Shown here: in pieces, positions 35,951 through 45,136 of the stretch
How the letters are laid out: each line of letters starts with the position of its first letter
Position numbering within the stretch: position 1 is the first letter of the stretch
DNA from: Parasedimentitalea maritima
Lineage (GTDB): Bacteria > Pseudomonadota > Alphaproteobacteria > Rhodobacterales > Rhodobacteraceae
DNA: 64,000 nt
Assembly: GCF_005771405.1 (NCBI RefSeq)
Contig: NZ_VAUA01000016.1
Span: 1-64,000, forward strand
Direction: 5' to 3'
Notes under the pieces: model-generated
What the model was told of the DNA's origin: nothing
The model's input: the letters and a program-made list of their open reading frames with translations, nothing else
Databases searched by the model: none
Program-made: the position numbers and the translations under genes

Positions 35951-36347
35951 AACCACCGAGAGCATTTCACATCATCCGAATTTTTCGAGTGCTGATCGGA
36001 AAATAGATAGGGACGTCCGTGCTGCGCAGGAGCCGGTGAACACTTCCACAGTGTTCACCGCATATTACGATGGCCCAGGCTTGCGCCCTCCGGAATTGCA
36101 GCTCGAACGTAGTTTTGCAGTTAGTGAGCCACGTTACTTGGAGCAAGCAATCGCCAATATAGAGATTCTAAAGTCAAATTCTCCTGAAAGTGTTATTGAC
36201 GCACTGCAATTGATCATAGGTCGTTGGAATGTCGAATTAGAAAGCTCTGGATTGCCCTCTGCGGTACAAGGATTCGAAGAAATCAAAAAATTCAGCACAC
36301 AATTTTCCTATAGTGAAATCATGTTGAGGCATCAGGTAGCGAGATGA
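35937..36347 (+). CDS. T3SS-operon protein of unknown function
   Basis: 136 residues from the ATG inside the end of sctD (GGGAA upstream); a TTG 15 bases earlier is possible. The N-terminal 40 residues look disordered, the rest helical ('YLEQAIANIEILKSNSPESV'). Not recognised. Its coupling to sctD and to the TPR-like gene suggests a needle or rod component, or a partner of the following chaperone. Confidence 0.6.
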   Translation: MPINKTTESISHHPNFSSADRKIDRDVRAAQEPVNTSTVFTAYYDGPGLRPPELQLERSFAVSEPRYLEQAIANIEILKSNSPESVIDALQLIIGRWNVELESSGLPSAVQGFEEIKKFSTQFSYSEIMLRHQVAR

Positions 36348-36670
36348 ACTCTACTGCTATTTCCACTTCAGAATTCAATACTGGCGATAGGTTGTTAGAG
36401 GCTGAATTGTTGGTAGCGTTGGCATCGCTTCAGTATATTTACGGCCAGACAGAAAAGGCTACCAATATACTAGAGCTGGTCTGCTTCATTTCTCCTGGAA
36501 ACCCAAAAGCGCTGGAGATGCTGGCTATTCTTAAAGCCGACCAATGCGAACACAGTGTTGCCCTCGAAATGATCAACAAGCTGAAGTCCAGAGAAGTCAA
36601 TATTTCTAAAACATTGACTTTGCTTCAGCAAAATTTGCTTCGAGCGCGACCACAAGAACCTCCGCACTAA
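36344..36670 (+). CDS. Small TPR-like T3SS chaperone candidate (SctG-like)
   Basis: 108 residues, all helix, with two to three degenerate tetratricopeptide units ('LVALASLQYIYGQTEKATNI', 'PGNPKALEMLAILKADQ'). Length and fold match the needle-protein chaperone SctG/YscG more than the longer class II chaperones. It overlaps the previous gene by 4 bases and ends the plus-strand operon. Confidence 0.6.
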   Translation: MNSTAISTSEFNTGDRLLEAELLVALASLQYIYGQTEKATNILELVCFISPGNPKALEMLAILKADQCEHSVALEMINKLKSREVNISKTLTLLQQNLLRARPQEPPH

Positions 36671-36782
36671 CCTTCGTATGTCCCGATCAGTCACGATGAC
36701 CATCTCTCGTTAAACGCCTTCGCTGTAATTTGGGCCAGCTCACTGGGTGTGGCTAGCAGCCATTCAATACAGATCAAGCTAG

Positions 36783-36819
36783 GAACACGGCGCCTGAAGA
36801 TTTCTCTCGCGCCGTGTTC
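36783..36819. terminator. Hairpin between convergent operons
   Basis: GAACACGGCGC at 36783-36793 is inverted at 36809-36819, giving an 11-bp stem between the end of the plus-strand T3SS operon and the end of the minus-strand biosynthetic operon. Neither strand has a clear T-run after it, so termination strength is uncertain. Confidence 0.45.
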
Positions 36820-36873
36820 GTTGAAATTCCGTGTCGTAACTTCAGGAAAATGCACAGTCACGCCCGGTATTGG

Positions 36874-38655
36874 TTACGCAGCGACCGACTCATTCATTGC
36901 TGCGTTGCGCAAGAGCATCTCGATAGCTCTATCTGCTTGGTCGAAGGCTCTTGCACGACTACGAGGCGAAGGAAGGTAACTGTTGAAATATGTCGAGCCT
37001 TCTGTGGGCACCCCAAGCATTGTGATCCCAGATACCCGGCGGCCTGTAGAGTCGATTGGACAGTCATTCATATCAGTATGGAAGTATCGTAGTCCCAATG
37101 TATTTGTACGTGCACAGAGCCCACTGGCCGCTAGATTTTGCAATAAATCGTTTGGGTGGGCCGCTGCTGTCATATGAGCTCGTATGAGTTTGTGTAGATG
37201 TACAACACGCTTACCGTTATTCCCGTCAGAGCGTGCAATCCAATGTCCATACCAGTTGTCGCGCTCCAACACGGGGTTCATTGCTAGGTCAAATCGCAAG
37301 AAACCAGCTTCGGCGAGTGCGAGCCATTCGCGTCCTCTAGAAAGGGGAGGGCCAACAATAAGCTGTGTAATTCGTGGTGCTATACGGGAGAAGAACATAA
37401 CACGAGATCCAGAGGTCAAACGGCCATGGCTGACGGCATCACGTATAAAGTCACGGTTCACTCGCAGCATTTCGATTGCATACTTATAGGGGCTGTTGCT
37501 TTCCCCTTTTTGGGCCTCTGCAACGTCGTGTTTTAGGTGATTTTTGATCGATACAGCGGTTGGTGCGCCGATGTCATTTTCTGAAGGACCGGCCCCCAGA
37601 AGCAAAGCTTCCGGATCAAAGTTACGCCCGGCTTCGCCTACGATTTCTCGTGCCATTGCAGTTGCAAACTCTGGTAGGTGTTTGGACAATTGATATTGCA
37701 GGGTGGTGGCTAAAACAACGCCACTCGTTAGGGATACATGCCGTAGTGCAAAAGCGGACCACATCTCTGCAACCAACAGCGGCAACACATCTTGGGTAAA
37801 GTCCAACGCGCGATTTTTGGGCAACATTTCTGACCGGCAAAAAAGCGGGACGGAGCTGCTGGTAAGATCAGGGGAGCTTGCCGGTCGACAGCTAAAAGGC
37901 GTACCGCTTCGTGAGAAGCAGTACATTATGGGTTCTGTTCCTGAGGGTTCATATACAAGTTTGGCGTCATCTTTTTCATGAAACCGTCCGCCACGGCCTT
38001 CCGTTAGCGTGGAAACGATATCGACTGCAGTCAAACCCATTCCCTGAATGCCAACTATTTTTGCTGATGAAACCTGTTTCGAAAAATCTGCAATAGGGTA
38101 GGGGGCTAAGCTGCCGTCGCGAAACTCAATTGCCTCTTTGGTTTCTATTCCATGACCGGTGCAAACAAAGACATGATCAAATTCGCCAACACTGCTTTCG
38201 GTGTCGTACAACCAAAAAAGACTGTCAGCCTGTGTGTCGATGCGTGTGACTGCCGAACGGTGTTCTTCCAGATCTATGTTGGCTGGCATGCAGTTTTTCA
38301 GGGTGTCATAGACAAAGCGTAAATAGGCTCCAAAAATGCGCCGGGGTAAAAATCCTTGCGCTGGGCAATCTGGGTCGGATTGGGAGCGAACCCATTCCAG
38401 AAATGTCATAGCCCCAGGCAACGCGGGTGTGCCAAAATGTTTGGCGGAAAAACTGTCCACTTGCTCGGTGACAGTATTCAAAAGCAGGTGATTTGGCTGG
38501 CTGCGGTCATGCATACCTGGGCCTGGCTGACTGGGATCATAGATTTTAACCCGGAACGATATCGTCTGGTCAGCACGTGCGTGTGTTATCAAACGGTCGA
38601 GCACTGCCAAACCCCATGGGCCAGCGCCGATGATCGCTATTCTTATTGGTTTCAT
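36874..38655 (-). CDS. FAD/NAD(P)-binding protein (HpyO-like)
   Basis: 593 residues. N-terminal dinucleotide-binding motif IGAGPWG at 9-15, followed by the layout of the FAD/NAD(P)-binding (NAD_binding_9) family; a second motif is near 'KIVGIQGMGLTAVDIVSTL'. It is the last gene in the NRPS-like operon (7-bp gap after the GST gene). It may hydroxylate or otherwise oxidise the product or a building block; the reaction cannot be read from the sequence. Confidence 0.75.
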   Translation of the reverse strand: MKPIRIAIIGAGPWGLAVLDRLITHARADQTISFRVKIYDPSQPGPGMHDRSQPNHLLLNTVTEQVDSFSAKHFGTPALPGAMTFLEWVRSQSDPDCPAQGFLPRRIFGAYLRFVYDTLKNCMPANIDLEEHRSAVTRIDTQADSLFWLYDTESSVGEFDHVFVCTGHGIETKEAIEFRDGSLAPYPIADFSKQVSSAKIVGIQGMGLTAVDIVSTLTEGRGGRFHEKDDAKLVYEPSGTEPIMYCFSRSGTPFSCRPASSPDLTSSSVPLFCRSEMLPKNRALDFTQDVLPLLVAEMWSAFALRHVSLTSGVVLATTLQYQLSKHLPEFATAMAREIVGEAGRNFDPEALLLGAGPSENDIGAPTAVSIKNHLKHDVAEAQKGESNSPYKYAIEMLRVNRDFIRDAVSHGRLTSGSRVMFFSRIAPRITQLIVGPPLSRGREWLALAEAGFLRFDLAMNPVLERDNWYGHWIARSDGNNGKRVVHLHKLIRAHMTAAAHPNDLLQNLAASGLCARTNTLGLRYFHTDMNDCPIDSTGRRVSGITMLGVPTEGSTYFNSYLPSPRSRARAFDQADRAIEMLLRNAAMNESVAA

Positions 38656-38662
38656 GACAAAA

Positions 38663-39289
38663 CTACCCCTTTATCTGAACGCCAGCGTATTCAATCGCTG
38701 TTGCGACCGGATCGGTTTGCGCCATTCGATCAAGCCATTTGATCACATGTGCCGCCCGTGGAATGGACCGCAGGTGTGGTGCTCGCATATAAACCACCGG
38801 AAAATGGGCGAAGTCAGCGATAGTGGGGGTATCGCCGCACAGATAGGGCGCGTTCTGTAGAGGTCCAAAGGCTGCATAGAGAGAGGTCCACATTCGCTCC
38901 AGCACGAGATTTGCGGCGTTTGGTTCGTGCGCAAGGTAACGTGCGAGAGTGTTTTGAACTGCGATATCGCTGATAGCGTTATGAACCATTGCAGTACAGT
39001 TCGCCCGATCCAGGGTATTCTCAGGCCAGAGCTCTGGTCGCCTCTCCCCCAGAACGTGGTCCATGATGGCTCCTGACTGTGTCAGGACTAAATCTCGTCC
39101 ATCCTTTTGATGGATATGCAAAACCGGCACATGACCAGCAGGAGTGATTTTTTTAAACCAGTCATTGTTGTGTTCTGCCGTGCTTAAGTCGAGCAGGTGG
39201 CGTCGAACTGGTACTTCCGCAAGTTCAAGCGCAATGGCGGCCCGCAGACTATTGCCTGAGCGGGCGAAATAGAAATCAAAGCTAGACAT
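38663..39289 (-). CDS. Glutathione S-transferase family protein
   Basis: 208 residues: a thioredoxin-like N-terminal domain ('FYFARSGNSLRAAIALELAE', 'ITPAGHVPVLHI', 'LTQSGAIMDHV') and an all-helical C-terminal domain with 'LCGDTPTIADFAHFPVVYM'. 'SGNS' occupies the place of the usual catalytic Ser. Overlaps the exporter gene by 8 bases. In biosynthetic operons such proteins may catalyse thiol addition or isomerisation, or protect the producer. Confidence 0.85.
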   Translation of the reverse strand: MSSFDFYFARSGNSLRAAIALELAEVPVRRHLLDLSTAEHNNDWFKKITPAGHVPVLHIHQKDGRDLVLTQSGAIMDHVLGERRPELWPENTLDRANCTAMVHNAISDIAVQNTLARYLAHEPNAANLVLERMWTSLYAAFGPLQNAPYLCGDTPTIADFAHFPVVYMRAPHLRSIPRAAHVIKWLDRMAQTDPVATAIEYAGVQIKG

Positions 39290-40220
39290 TTTTTAGGGCC
39301 TTTCCGAACATGCGGTCATAAATGTTTTTGCGAAACTGACCGGTGACCAAAAACACACCTAGGAAAATTGAAAGTGATGCTAGAAGAACTGATGTGCCCA
39401 GCTCTTCGCCCAGAAAAACCGCCCCAAGGGCCATACTGAATAAAGCTCGTAAATAGGCATTGGACGTCGTGGCAAGGGACCCGAGGGTTTTTATGAGGCG
39501 GAAAAAAATCAAACTCGCCAATGCGGTGGAGAAAAAGGCCAAAGCAAGAAGCGCAAGCGTTGGTTTCAATTCGGGGGTTATTGAAAGCGGAGCCTCGAAG
39601 AACATGGCAGCAGGTGTTGTCAACACTGCTGCAAGCAGTAGAGAGACCCCGCCGGTGATGAATGCAGATTGGTCCCCAAAGCGACGGCCATAGATCGCTC
39701 CGACCGCATATGAGCAACTGGCAGCAAGGACCGCAAGGACCGCAAGAACGCTGCTGTCTTCAACGCTGATTGCACGAGACGTTGCTATTATGGCAACTCC
39801 AGCCATTCCAAAAAGAATGCCAAGCAGTTTAAAGCCGTCGAATTTTACAGTGCGAAGGATAAACACTGTGATCAAAAACACGAACATAGGTGGAGTCGAG
39901 TTCACGATCCCGGCGACGCTCGAAGCTACGTATTTTTCCGCCCATGTGATCAGGAAAAAAGGAAGGCCACCTTGCAAGGTTCCTTGTATGAGCAGTTCCA
40001 GCCAGCGCTTGCCTGTGCTAGGAAAGACGTCCCGCCTTATCATTGCGATTAAGACAAGGACAAATCCACCGATGAGTAAGCGCGAGGATACGATTGTCAT
40101 CGGCGGGTAGTTTTCTAACGCCACCTTGATCAAGGTGAACGATCCACCCCAAAGCGCGGCAAGGGTAAGCAGAAGTATGTATTCGGTAATTGGCGCACCT
40201 TCGCCGGTATCATGCGTCAT
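39282..40220 (-). CDS. EamA/DMT-family exporter
   Basis: 312 residues from the ATG at 40220 (MTHDTGEG), which lies inside the end of the synthetase gene; a longer frame to 40283 is less likely. Ten hydrophobic helices in two EamA halves, with 'LAALWGGSFTLIKVALENYP' at the start. DMT exporters move small metabolites out, so this one probably exports the NRPS-like product or a related amino compound. Confidence 0.85.
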   Translation of the reverse strand: MTHDTGEGAPITEYILLLTLAALWGGSFTLIKVALENYPPMTIVSSRLLIGGFVLVLIAMIRRDVFPSTGKRWLELLIQGTLQGGLPFFLITWAEKYVASSVAGIVNSTPPMFVFLITVFILRTVKFDGFKLLGILFGMAGVAIIATSRAISVEDSSVLAVLAVLAASCSYAVGAIYGRRFGDQSAFITGGVSLLLAAVLTTPAAMFFEAPLSITPELKPTLALLALAFFSTALASLIFFRLIKTLGSLATTSNAYLRALFSMALGAVFLGEELGTSVLLASLSIFLGVFLVTGQFRKNIYDRMFGKALKNV

Positions 40221-43200
40221 TGGAAATCTCCCTAAGAGTATGTTCGTAAAGGTCAAAAAACTCTTCAATATCGGCGCGATCAAATAGGCCCGCGCGATAT
40301 TGTATCTCGATATTCAGACAGTTCTTGTAATCCCTCATCAGGAACAGAACGTCGTATTTCAGTTTGTATCCGCGATCTTCATGAACCCGGCTTGCAGGGA
40401 GGCCTTCACCTCGCTGCGGCATGTAATTCAATGAGAGGCCGGTCAATGGGTTGCGGTCGGCTGGAAAAGGTAAGGCTAATGCATCCACGACCTGGTCAAA
40501 TTGTTCAGCTTGATGGCAAGCACCACTGGCAACAAGATTTCGAACACGTTGGAGAAGCACTGGCGTATCCAACTTGTCGATATCAGCAATTCTGTGAGGG
40601 ATGAGATTAATGAGGTCGGCGATCATATCACGAGCCTGAGGGTGCTCTCTTCCTGACAAGGGCGTAACAATGGCTAGATCGTTCTGCTTTGTCAGAGAGG
40701 ACAGGGCCTGAAAATAGCCCGCCAGTAGAACCACATATGGAGTGCACTTGAATGATTTTGCAGTGCTGCGCACAGCGCCCATTGTTTCGGCGGAAATGGA
40801 GGCTTCAAATGCCTGACATCTCTGTGTGTCAGTAGCCGATTGAGTGTTCGGGAAATAGATGTGCCGATACAGAGAGGGCTGCTTTAGCAAGTTTGGAAAG
40901 TGGTCCGAAATTTGCATTTTCGCATTCTTGTTCACCGTGTAGGCTAGGTCGCGAAACGAAGGTAGATCTGCATGCTGATCGCGAAAGCTGCGGCTGTTAG
41001 TTAGCCATTCGTTTAACAGTTTGGCCAAAATACCCTGGCTTGTGCCGTCGCAAACTAAATGATGGACGTTCCACAAAAGCTTCCGTCGTCCATGCGGTAA
41101 GTGCAGTAATTGGGCGCGAAAAAGTGCTTGTTCGGAATAGATATCAATTGGCTTTTCGGCTTCCTCAATCTTGAGTCTGAAAATTTGAGCCTCAACATCC
41201 GCTTCCCGTTGATTGGATAGATCCTGTTCGTTCAGCGCAAAACAGGAATTGGGGCGGATACTTTGCTGAGTGACACCATGTTCATCTATTTCGAATGCCA
41301 GCCGGAGACTGTCATGATGCAGAGAAATATCGTGAAGGGCGTTGTAAACCTCAAAACCTGTAACGTGATCTGGGAGTTCAAAGACGGCGACCATGTTGCA
41401 CCAGTTGCGATTTCCGGCCGCCACAAAGGTGCGTAAGTAACGTGTCTGTTGTGGTGTTAAGGCGAACGTACGTGTGGCTGGCGCTGTCGGGAGAACAGTT
41501 GAAACATCAGCGTCACGGCTATCTATTAGTTGCGCCAACTCTCTTGGGGTAGGGGCTTCAAGGAACATGCTAGGTGTCACATGTCGCTTGGTGGTTACCG
41601 AAATTTTGGCACTGATTGCCGCAGCCATTAAGGAGTCGCCACCCAAGGCGAAAAAATCGGTTATCGCACCAACAGGTGACACTCCTAATTCTAGAGCAAT
41701 GGCTTCTGCGATTATTGTTTCGGTGCCGCTGGCTGGTAAAACGTAGGAGTCCTCGCATGGTGTTGGTAATCGCGCTCTGTCAACTTTTCCATTTGAATTG
41801 AGAGGAATGTCTGTGCAGGCGATCAACCGACCCGGAATTCCTGCGGGTGGAAGGTGGTCAGTTAGAAAAGCGCGGAGATCAGATGGGGGTAAGTGTGCTT
41901 TGGTGTTTGCCTGATACCATGCCAATAGGCGCTTGTGTCCTGAACCGTCTTCTTCTGCCAAGACGATGGCTTTATCTATTGCAGGGTGAAGTTCGATAGA
42001 GGCGGCAATTCCCGCCAATTCAAGTCGAACGCCCATTACCTTGACCTGATCATCTTTTCGCCCACGCAGGTGCAGGGTGCTATTTTCGTCAAGAAAGCCC
42101 AAATCACCAGTTAAATAGAACTGTTTACTGTCGATTTCGGTCATAATGCTGCGGAGCCCAGAGCTATGTTGATTGTCTAAATAGCCAAGGCTCGCGTGCG
42201 GTGTGCGGATTGCAACTTCGCCTAGCTCTCCCGGTTGCAGACGCTGACCTCTCTCAGACAAAATTGACACTTCAGTTCCGGGCAAGGGATGACCGCATGC
42301 TTGAATTCCCTGTCGAGCTGGTTGTTGGACACGGGCATGGAACTTTGCGAGAGTCGTTTCTGTAGGGCCGTAAAGGTTGTGAATTTCAGTTTGGGGAAAC
42401 CGCTCACGCCACCGTTCGACAAGTCCATTATTAAGTGGTTCTCCCGCAAAAAGCGTGTGTCTGAGAGTGGTCACTGAATCCATTTGTGGAGAAGATGACA
42501 ACATTGCATTGGCAACCGAAGGAACAGAGTGCATGAGGGAGATGCGGTTATCTCTAATCCATTCGATCATGGACCGGGCATCCATTTGCCGGTCAGTTTC
42601 CGGTATGACGCTAGTACATCCAGATACCAGTGGAAGCAGAATGTCGCGTAGTACAACATCAAAGGAAAACCGAGTTAGCAAGCCAACGCGATCTGTTGGA
42701 GACAAAAGTAACATGTCCCGCTGCCACTTCAGGAAATGGGTAAGGCCGTTGCGTTGTCCTAAAACGGCTTTGGGCGTACCGGTTGTACCTGATGTGAAGA
42801 AAATATAGCAGGCCTCTGTCTCGGCCACTTGCTCTCGTGTCGTTACGTTCGGCGTATCGTACGCGCGCAACAGTGTCTGCTCTGGGTCAAATCGTTTTAT
42901 GCCGGGGGCAAGCGATTGGTCAGGTGCAAAATCCACGATCACATCTGGGTTGGCCAAGGCAAGCGCCTGAGTTTTTCGGGATGGCGTCATGGACATATCC
43001 AATGGCACCACAACCAAACCCTCAAGGATCGCGGCGATTGTAAACGCAATGCTATGGGGCGAAGGAACGCCATGAATGACGACCCTGTCTTGTGGACTTA
43101 GTCCACCTTGGATCAACGCATTCTTGAATTGATTGATCATTGCACGCGCTTCATCACGCTGAAAAACATGCGTACCGCAAACCCATAGCGGGCTGCTACT

Positions 43201-43263
43201 CTTGGTAAGGCCGTCGTCAATGAGGCTCGATAACGTGGTTGGAAAAGTTCCCTGCAAAGTCAT
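40210..43263 (-). CDS. NRPS-like synthetase with domain order A-T-C
   Basis: 1017 residues from MTLQGTFP; an upstream in-frame ATG at 43350 would overlap the preceding gene. Adenylation domain 1-490 (FFTSGTTGTPKAV near 156, 'NLYGPTETT', 'YLTGDLG'); carrier domain with LGGDS near 543; condensation domain from about 590 with HHLVCDG near 734. By hand alignment to GrsA the pocket residues read D-V-R-H-L-A-L-L-A; keeping Asp235 fits an alpha-amino acid, but no substrate can be named. There is no thioesterase, so the C domain may release the product by condensation with a free amine or alcohol. Confidence 0.88.
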   Translation of the reverse strand: MTLQGTFPTTLSSLIDDGLTKSSSPLWVCGTHVFQRDEARAMINQFKNALIQGGLSPQDRVVIHGVPSPHSIAFTIAAILEGLVVVPLDMSMTPSRKTQALALANPDVIVDFAPDQSLAPGIKRFDPEQTLLRAYDTPNVTTREQVAETEACYIFFTSGTTGTPKAVLGQRNGLTHFLKWQRDMLLLSPTDRVGLLTRFSFDVVLRDILLPLVSGCTSVIPETDRQMDARSMIEWIRDNRISLMHSVPSVANAMLSSSPQMDSVTTLRHTLFAGEPLNNGLVERWRERFPQTEIHNLYGPTETTLAKFHARVQQPARQGIQACGHPLPGTEVSILSERGQRLQPGELGEVAIRTPHASLGYLDNQHSSGLRSIMTEIDSKQFYLTGDLGFLDENSTLHLRGRKDDQVKVMGVRLELAGIAASIELHPAIDKAIVLAEEDGSGHKRLLAWYQANTKAHLPPSDLRAFLTDHLPPAGIPGRLIACTDIPLNSNGKVDRARLPTPCEDSYVLPASGTETIIAEAIALELGVSPVGAITDFFALGGDSLMAAAISAKISVTTKRHVTPSMFLEAPTPRELAQLIDSRDADVSTVLPTAPATRTFALTPQQTRYLRTFVAAGNRNWCNMVAVFELPDHVTGFEVYNALHDISLHHDSLRLAFEIDEHGVTQQSIRPNSCFALNEQDLSNQREADVEAQIFRLKIEEAEKPIDIYSEQALFRAQLLHLPHGRRKLLWNVHHLVCDGTSQGILAKLLNEWLTNSRSFRDQHADLPSFRDLAYTVNKNAKMQISDHFPNLLKQPSLYRHIYFPNTQSATDTQRCQAFEASISAETMGAVRSTAKSFKCTPYVVLLAGYFQALSSLTKQNDLAIVTPLSGREHPQARDMIADLINLIPHRIADIDKLDTPVLLQRVRNLVASGACHQAEQFDQVVDALALPFPADRNPLTGLSLNYMPQRGEGLPASRVHEDRGYKLKYDVLFLMRDYKNCLNIEIQYRAGLFDRADIEEFFDLYEHTLREISNDA

Positions 43264-43285
43264 TTGAGTTCTCGCAATAATTGGA

Positions 43286-45049
43286 TCAGGCAAGAAGGGC
43301 GCTTGCCCGCTCGGGGTGATAAATACTGGCCATGCAATGAGGGGTGCCATCTAATGCCGCGAGAACTGACCGGGCAACCGCAGGGGCCTGCGCAAAACCG
43401 CCTGTATTGTGGCCACCAGTCAGGATTAACTGACCGCCATTAGCCAGCTCTCGCGTGTCGAACACCCCCAATCCTGATGAGGTCCAAGGGCGAATGCAAT
43501 ATTCGGGCTCGGAGCTAAGCAGTCCACGCCGTTCAGCTTCTCTGAACTTGTCGGGAAAGAGTTCAGCGGTTGTTTCCTTTATGCACTCTAACAGTTCGTA
43601 CAAATTGGACTGGCGCGCTGCTTCGGGCGAGCTTCCGACAAAGCCATGACCCGAACTACAGTAAATCACTGGGCGTGACTGTGCATCGTGGCCGGGAATG
43701 ATGTTCGCACCCTCTGCGGCCTCGGAGGCGGCAAAACCACGCCTGCGTACTTTAAGCGGTGCGGTTAAGGGAGTTTCTTCGTTGGGGAGAGTAATCCACA
43801 TTCCCGCCATTGACGCAATTTCTGATAACGCGGGTAGCGCGCTAGAGGAAAGGCCTGCATAGGCACCCGGGCAAAGAACAACATTGTCAGCCATCACGAC
43901 TTCGTCGTCTGTCATCAGACCACTAACCCGGCCTTGAGCGTCGGTTCGCAAGGTATTAAGTGAGCAGTTCCAGTGAAACTCAACATCGAGTGCAAGTAGC
44001 AGCCTAATTAGGTTTCGTGAAAAGCTTTTGATGTTAAGGGAAAACCCTTCAACGTGAAGCGCTCCGGCAATGGCACCTGAGTTTGCCGCTGAGGCAAAGC
44101 TCGGCTGCCGTTTTGCCAGCTGGTCCTTCGATATCACTTCAATGCAGGCTCCAAGATTACGTTCTAACCTCTGAGCTTTCTCAAAATTCTCGGGTGTTTG
44201 ATAAACGCGTAACAACGTGGTGTTGTAGTTGACCCCCCGCAAGATTTGCGGATAGAGCGAGAACAGTACTGACCAGGCTTCAGCACTGGTGCGGTTATAT
44301 GCAATCGTGTCATTATTATAGATCGAGGCCAACCAACTGGGGACACTTTCCAGCCGACTAACCCAGGATTTTTCCTGTTGGTCCATCACATCCAGATCGC
44401 GTGAGAGCCATCCATGATCGGACACTCGTTTGCTGAAGGGATTTGTGTTTTTCGAAGGTGATGTGAGACCTCGAAAAAGGTGGTGGCGGGATTCGTTTAG
44501 AGAAAAAATTCTGGCATCCATGCCAGCAAATGTTGCACCTGTAGCGAATTGGTTGAAGCTGTCAGTGCTAAGTGGATCTGGCATACGGTCGAGGACTGTA
44601 ACGTCATAGTTCGCCCGTCTTAATTCTAGCGCCGTGATCAAGTTAACAACGCCAGCTCCTACCAAAACCACACTCCCATGCCCGGATCCACTGTTGATGC
44701 GTGGGGATGAGTTGGGGCGAAGACGCCGCTCCAATTCAATTAAGGCTTGTTGTTCGGTTTCAGAGGGCGTTGAACCATGAATGACGCTAACGCTCGGCAT
44801 GTTTGCGATCTGGTCGCAAACAATGTTCTTACTGTCTTCCAGGAAAATCACAATTTCGGGCAGAATTTTGGGGTCAATTTGCCCAATCAAAGATTGTTGG
44901 CCAGCGCGCGCAATCAGAGCACTTGGCGCACTGGCTTCCAGTTTCTCCAATAGTATTCTTTTTTTATGGACCTCATCCAACTCATCTATGTTGAGAGTGC
45001 TGAACAAGTGACTGCTTTCAAATTTAGTAATAAATAGTGGGCTGACCAT
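43286..45049 (-). CDS. FAD-dependent oxidoreductase (DAO type) with N-terminal extension
   Basis: 587 residues. A dinucleotide-binding motif GAGVVNL near 131-137 starts a DAO-type fold (D-amino acid dehydrogenase/glycine oxidase group), with 'VVLCPGAYAG' and the C-terminal 'GHNTGGFAQAPAVARSVL'. The first 120 residues lie outside the normal family and are not recognised. It is the first gene of the operon, 22 bp before the synthetase. It could oxidise an amino acid or imino precursor used by the synthetase. Confidence 0.8.
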   Translation of the reverse strand: MVSPLFITKFESSHLFSTLNIDELDEVHKKRILLEKLEASAPSALIARAGQQSLIGQIDPKILPEIVIFLEDSKNIVCDQIANMPSVSVIHGSTPSETEQQALIELERRLRPNSSPRINSGSGHGSVVLVGAGVVNLITALELRRANYDVTVLDRMPDPLSTDSFNQFATGATFAGMDARIFSLNESRHHLFRGLTSPSKNTNPFSKRVSDHGWLSRDLDVMDQQEKSWVSRLESVPSWLASIYNNDTIAYNRTSAEAWSVLFSLYPQILRGVNYNTTLLRVYQTPENFEKAQRLERNLGACIEVISKDQLAKRQPSFASAANSGAIAGALHVEGFSLNIKSFSRNLIRLLLALDVEFHWNCSLNTLRTDAQGRVSGLMTDDEVVMADNVVLCPGAYAGLSSSALPALSEIASMAGMWITLPNEETPLTAPLKVRRRGFAASEAAEGANIIPGHDAQSRPVIYCSSGHGFVGSSPEAARQSNLYELLECIKETTAELFPDKFREAERRGLLSSEPEYCIRPWTSSGLGVFDTRELANGGQLILTGGHNTGGFAQAPAVARSVLAALDGTPHCMASIYHPERASALLA

Positions 45050-45136
45050 GAACTTACCAATGCATAAATTTGGGAGGTGTTCTCGTATTTCCCCACAACT
45101 ACGCGCGGGCGAAATTTGTAGTTTTCTGCCCCCCGG

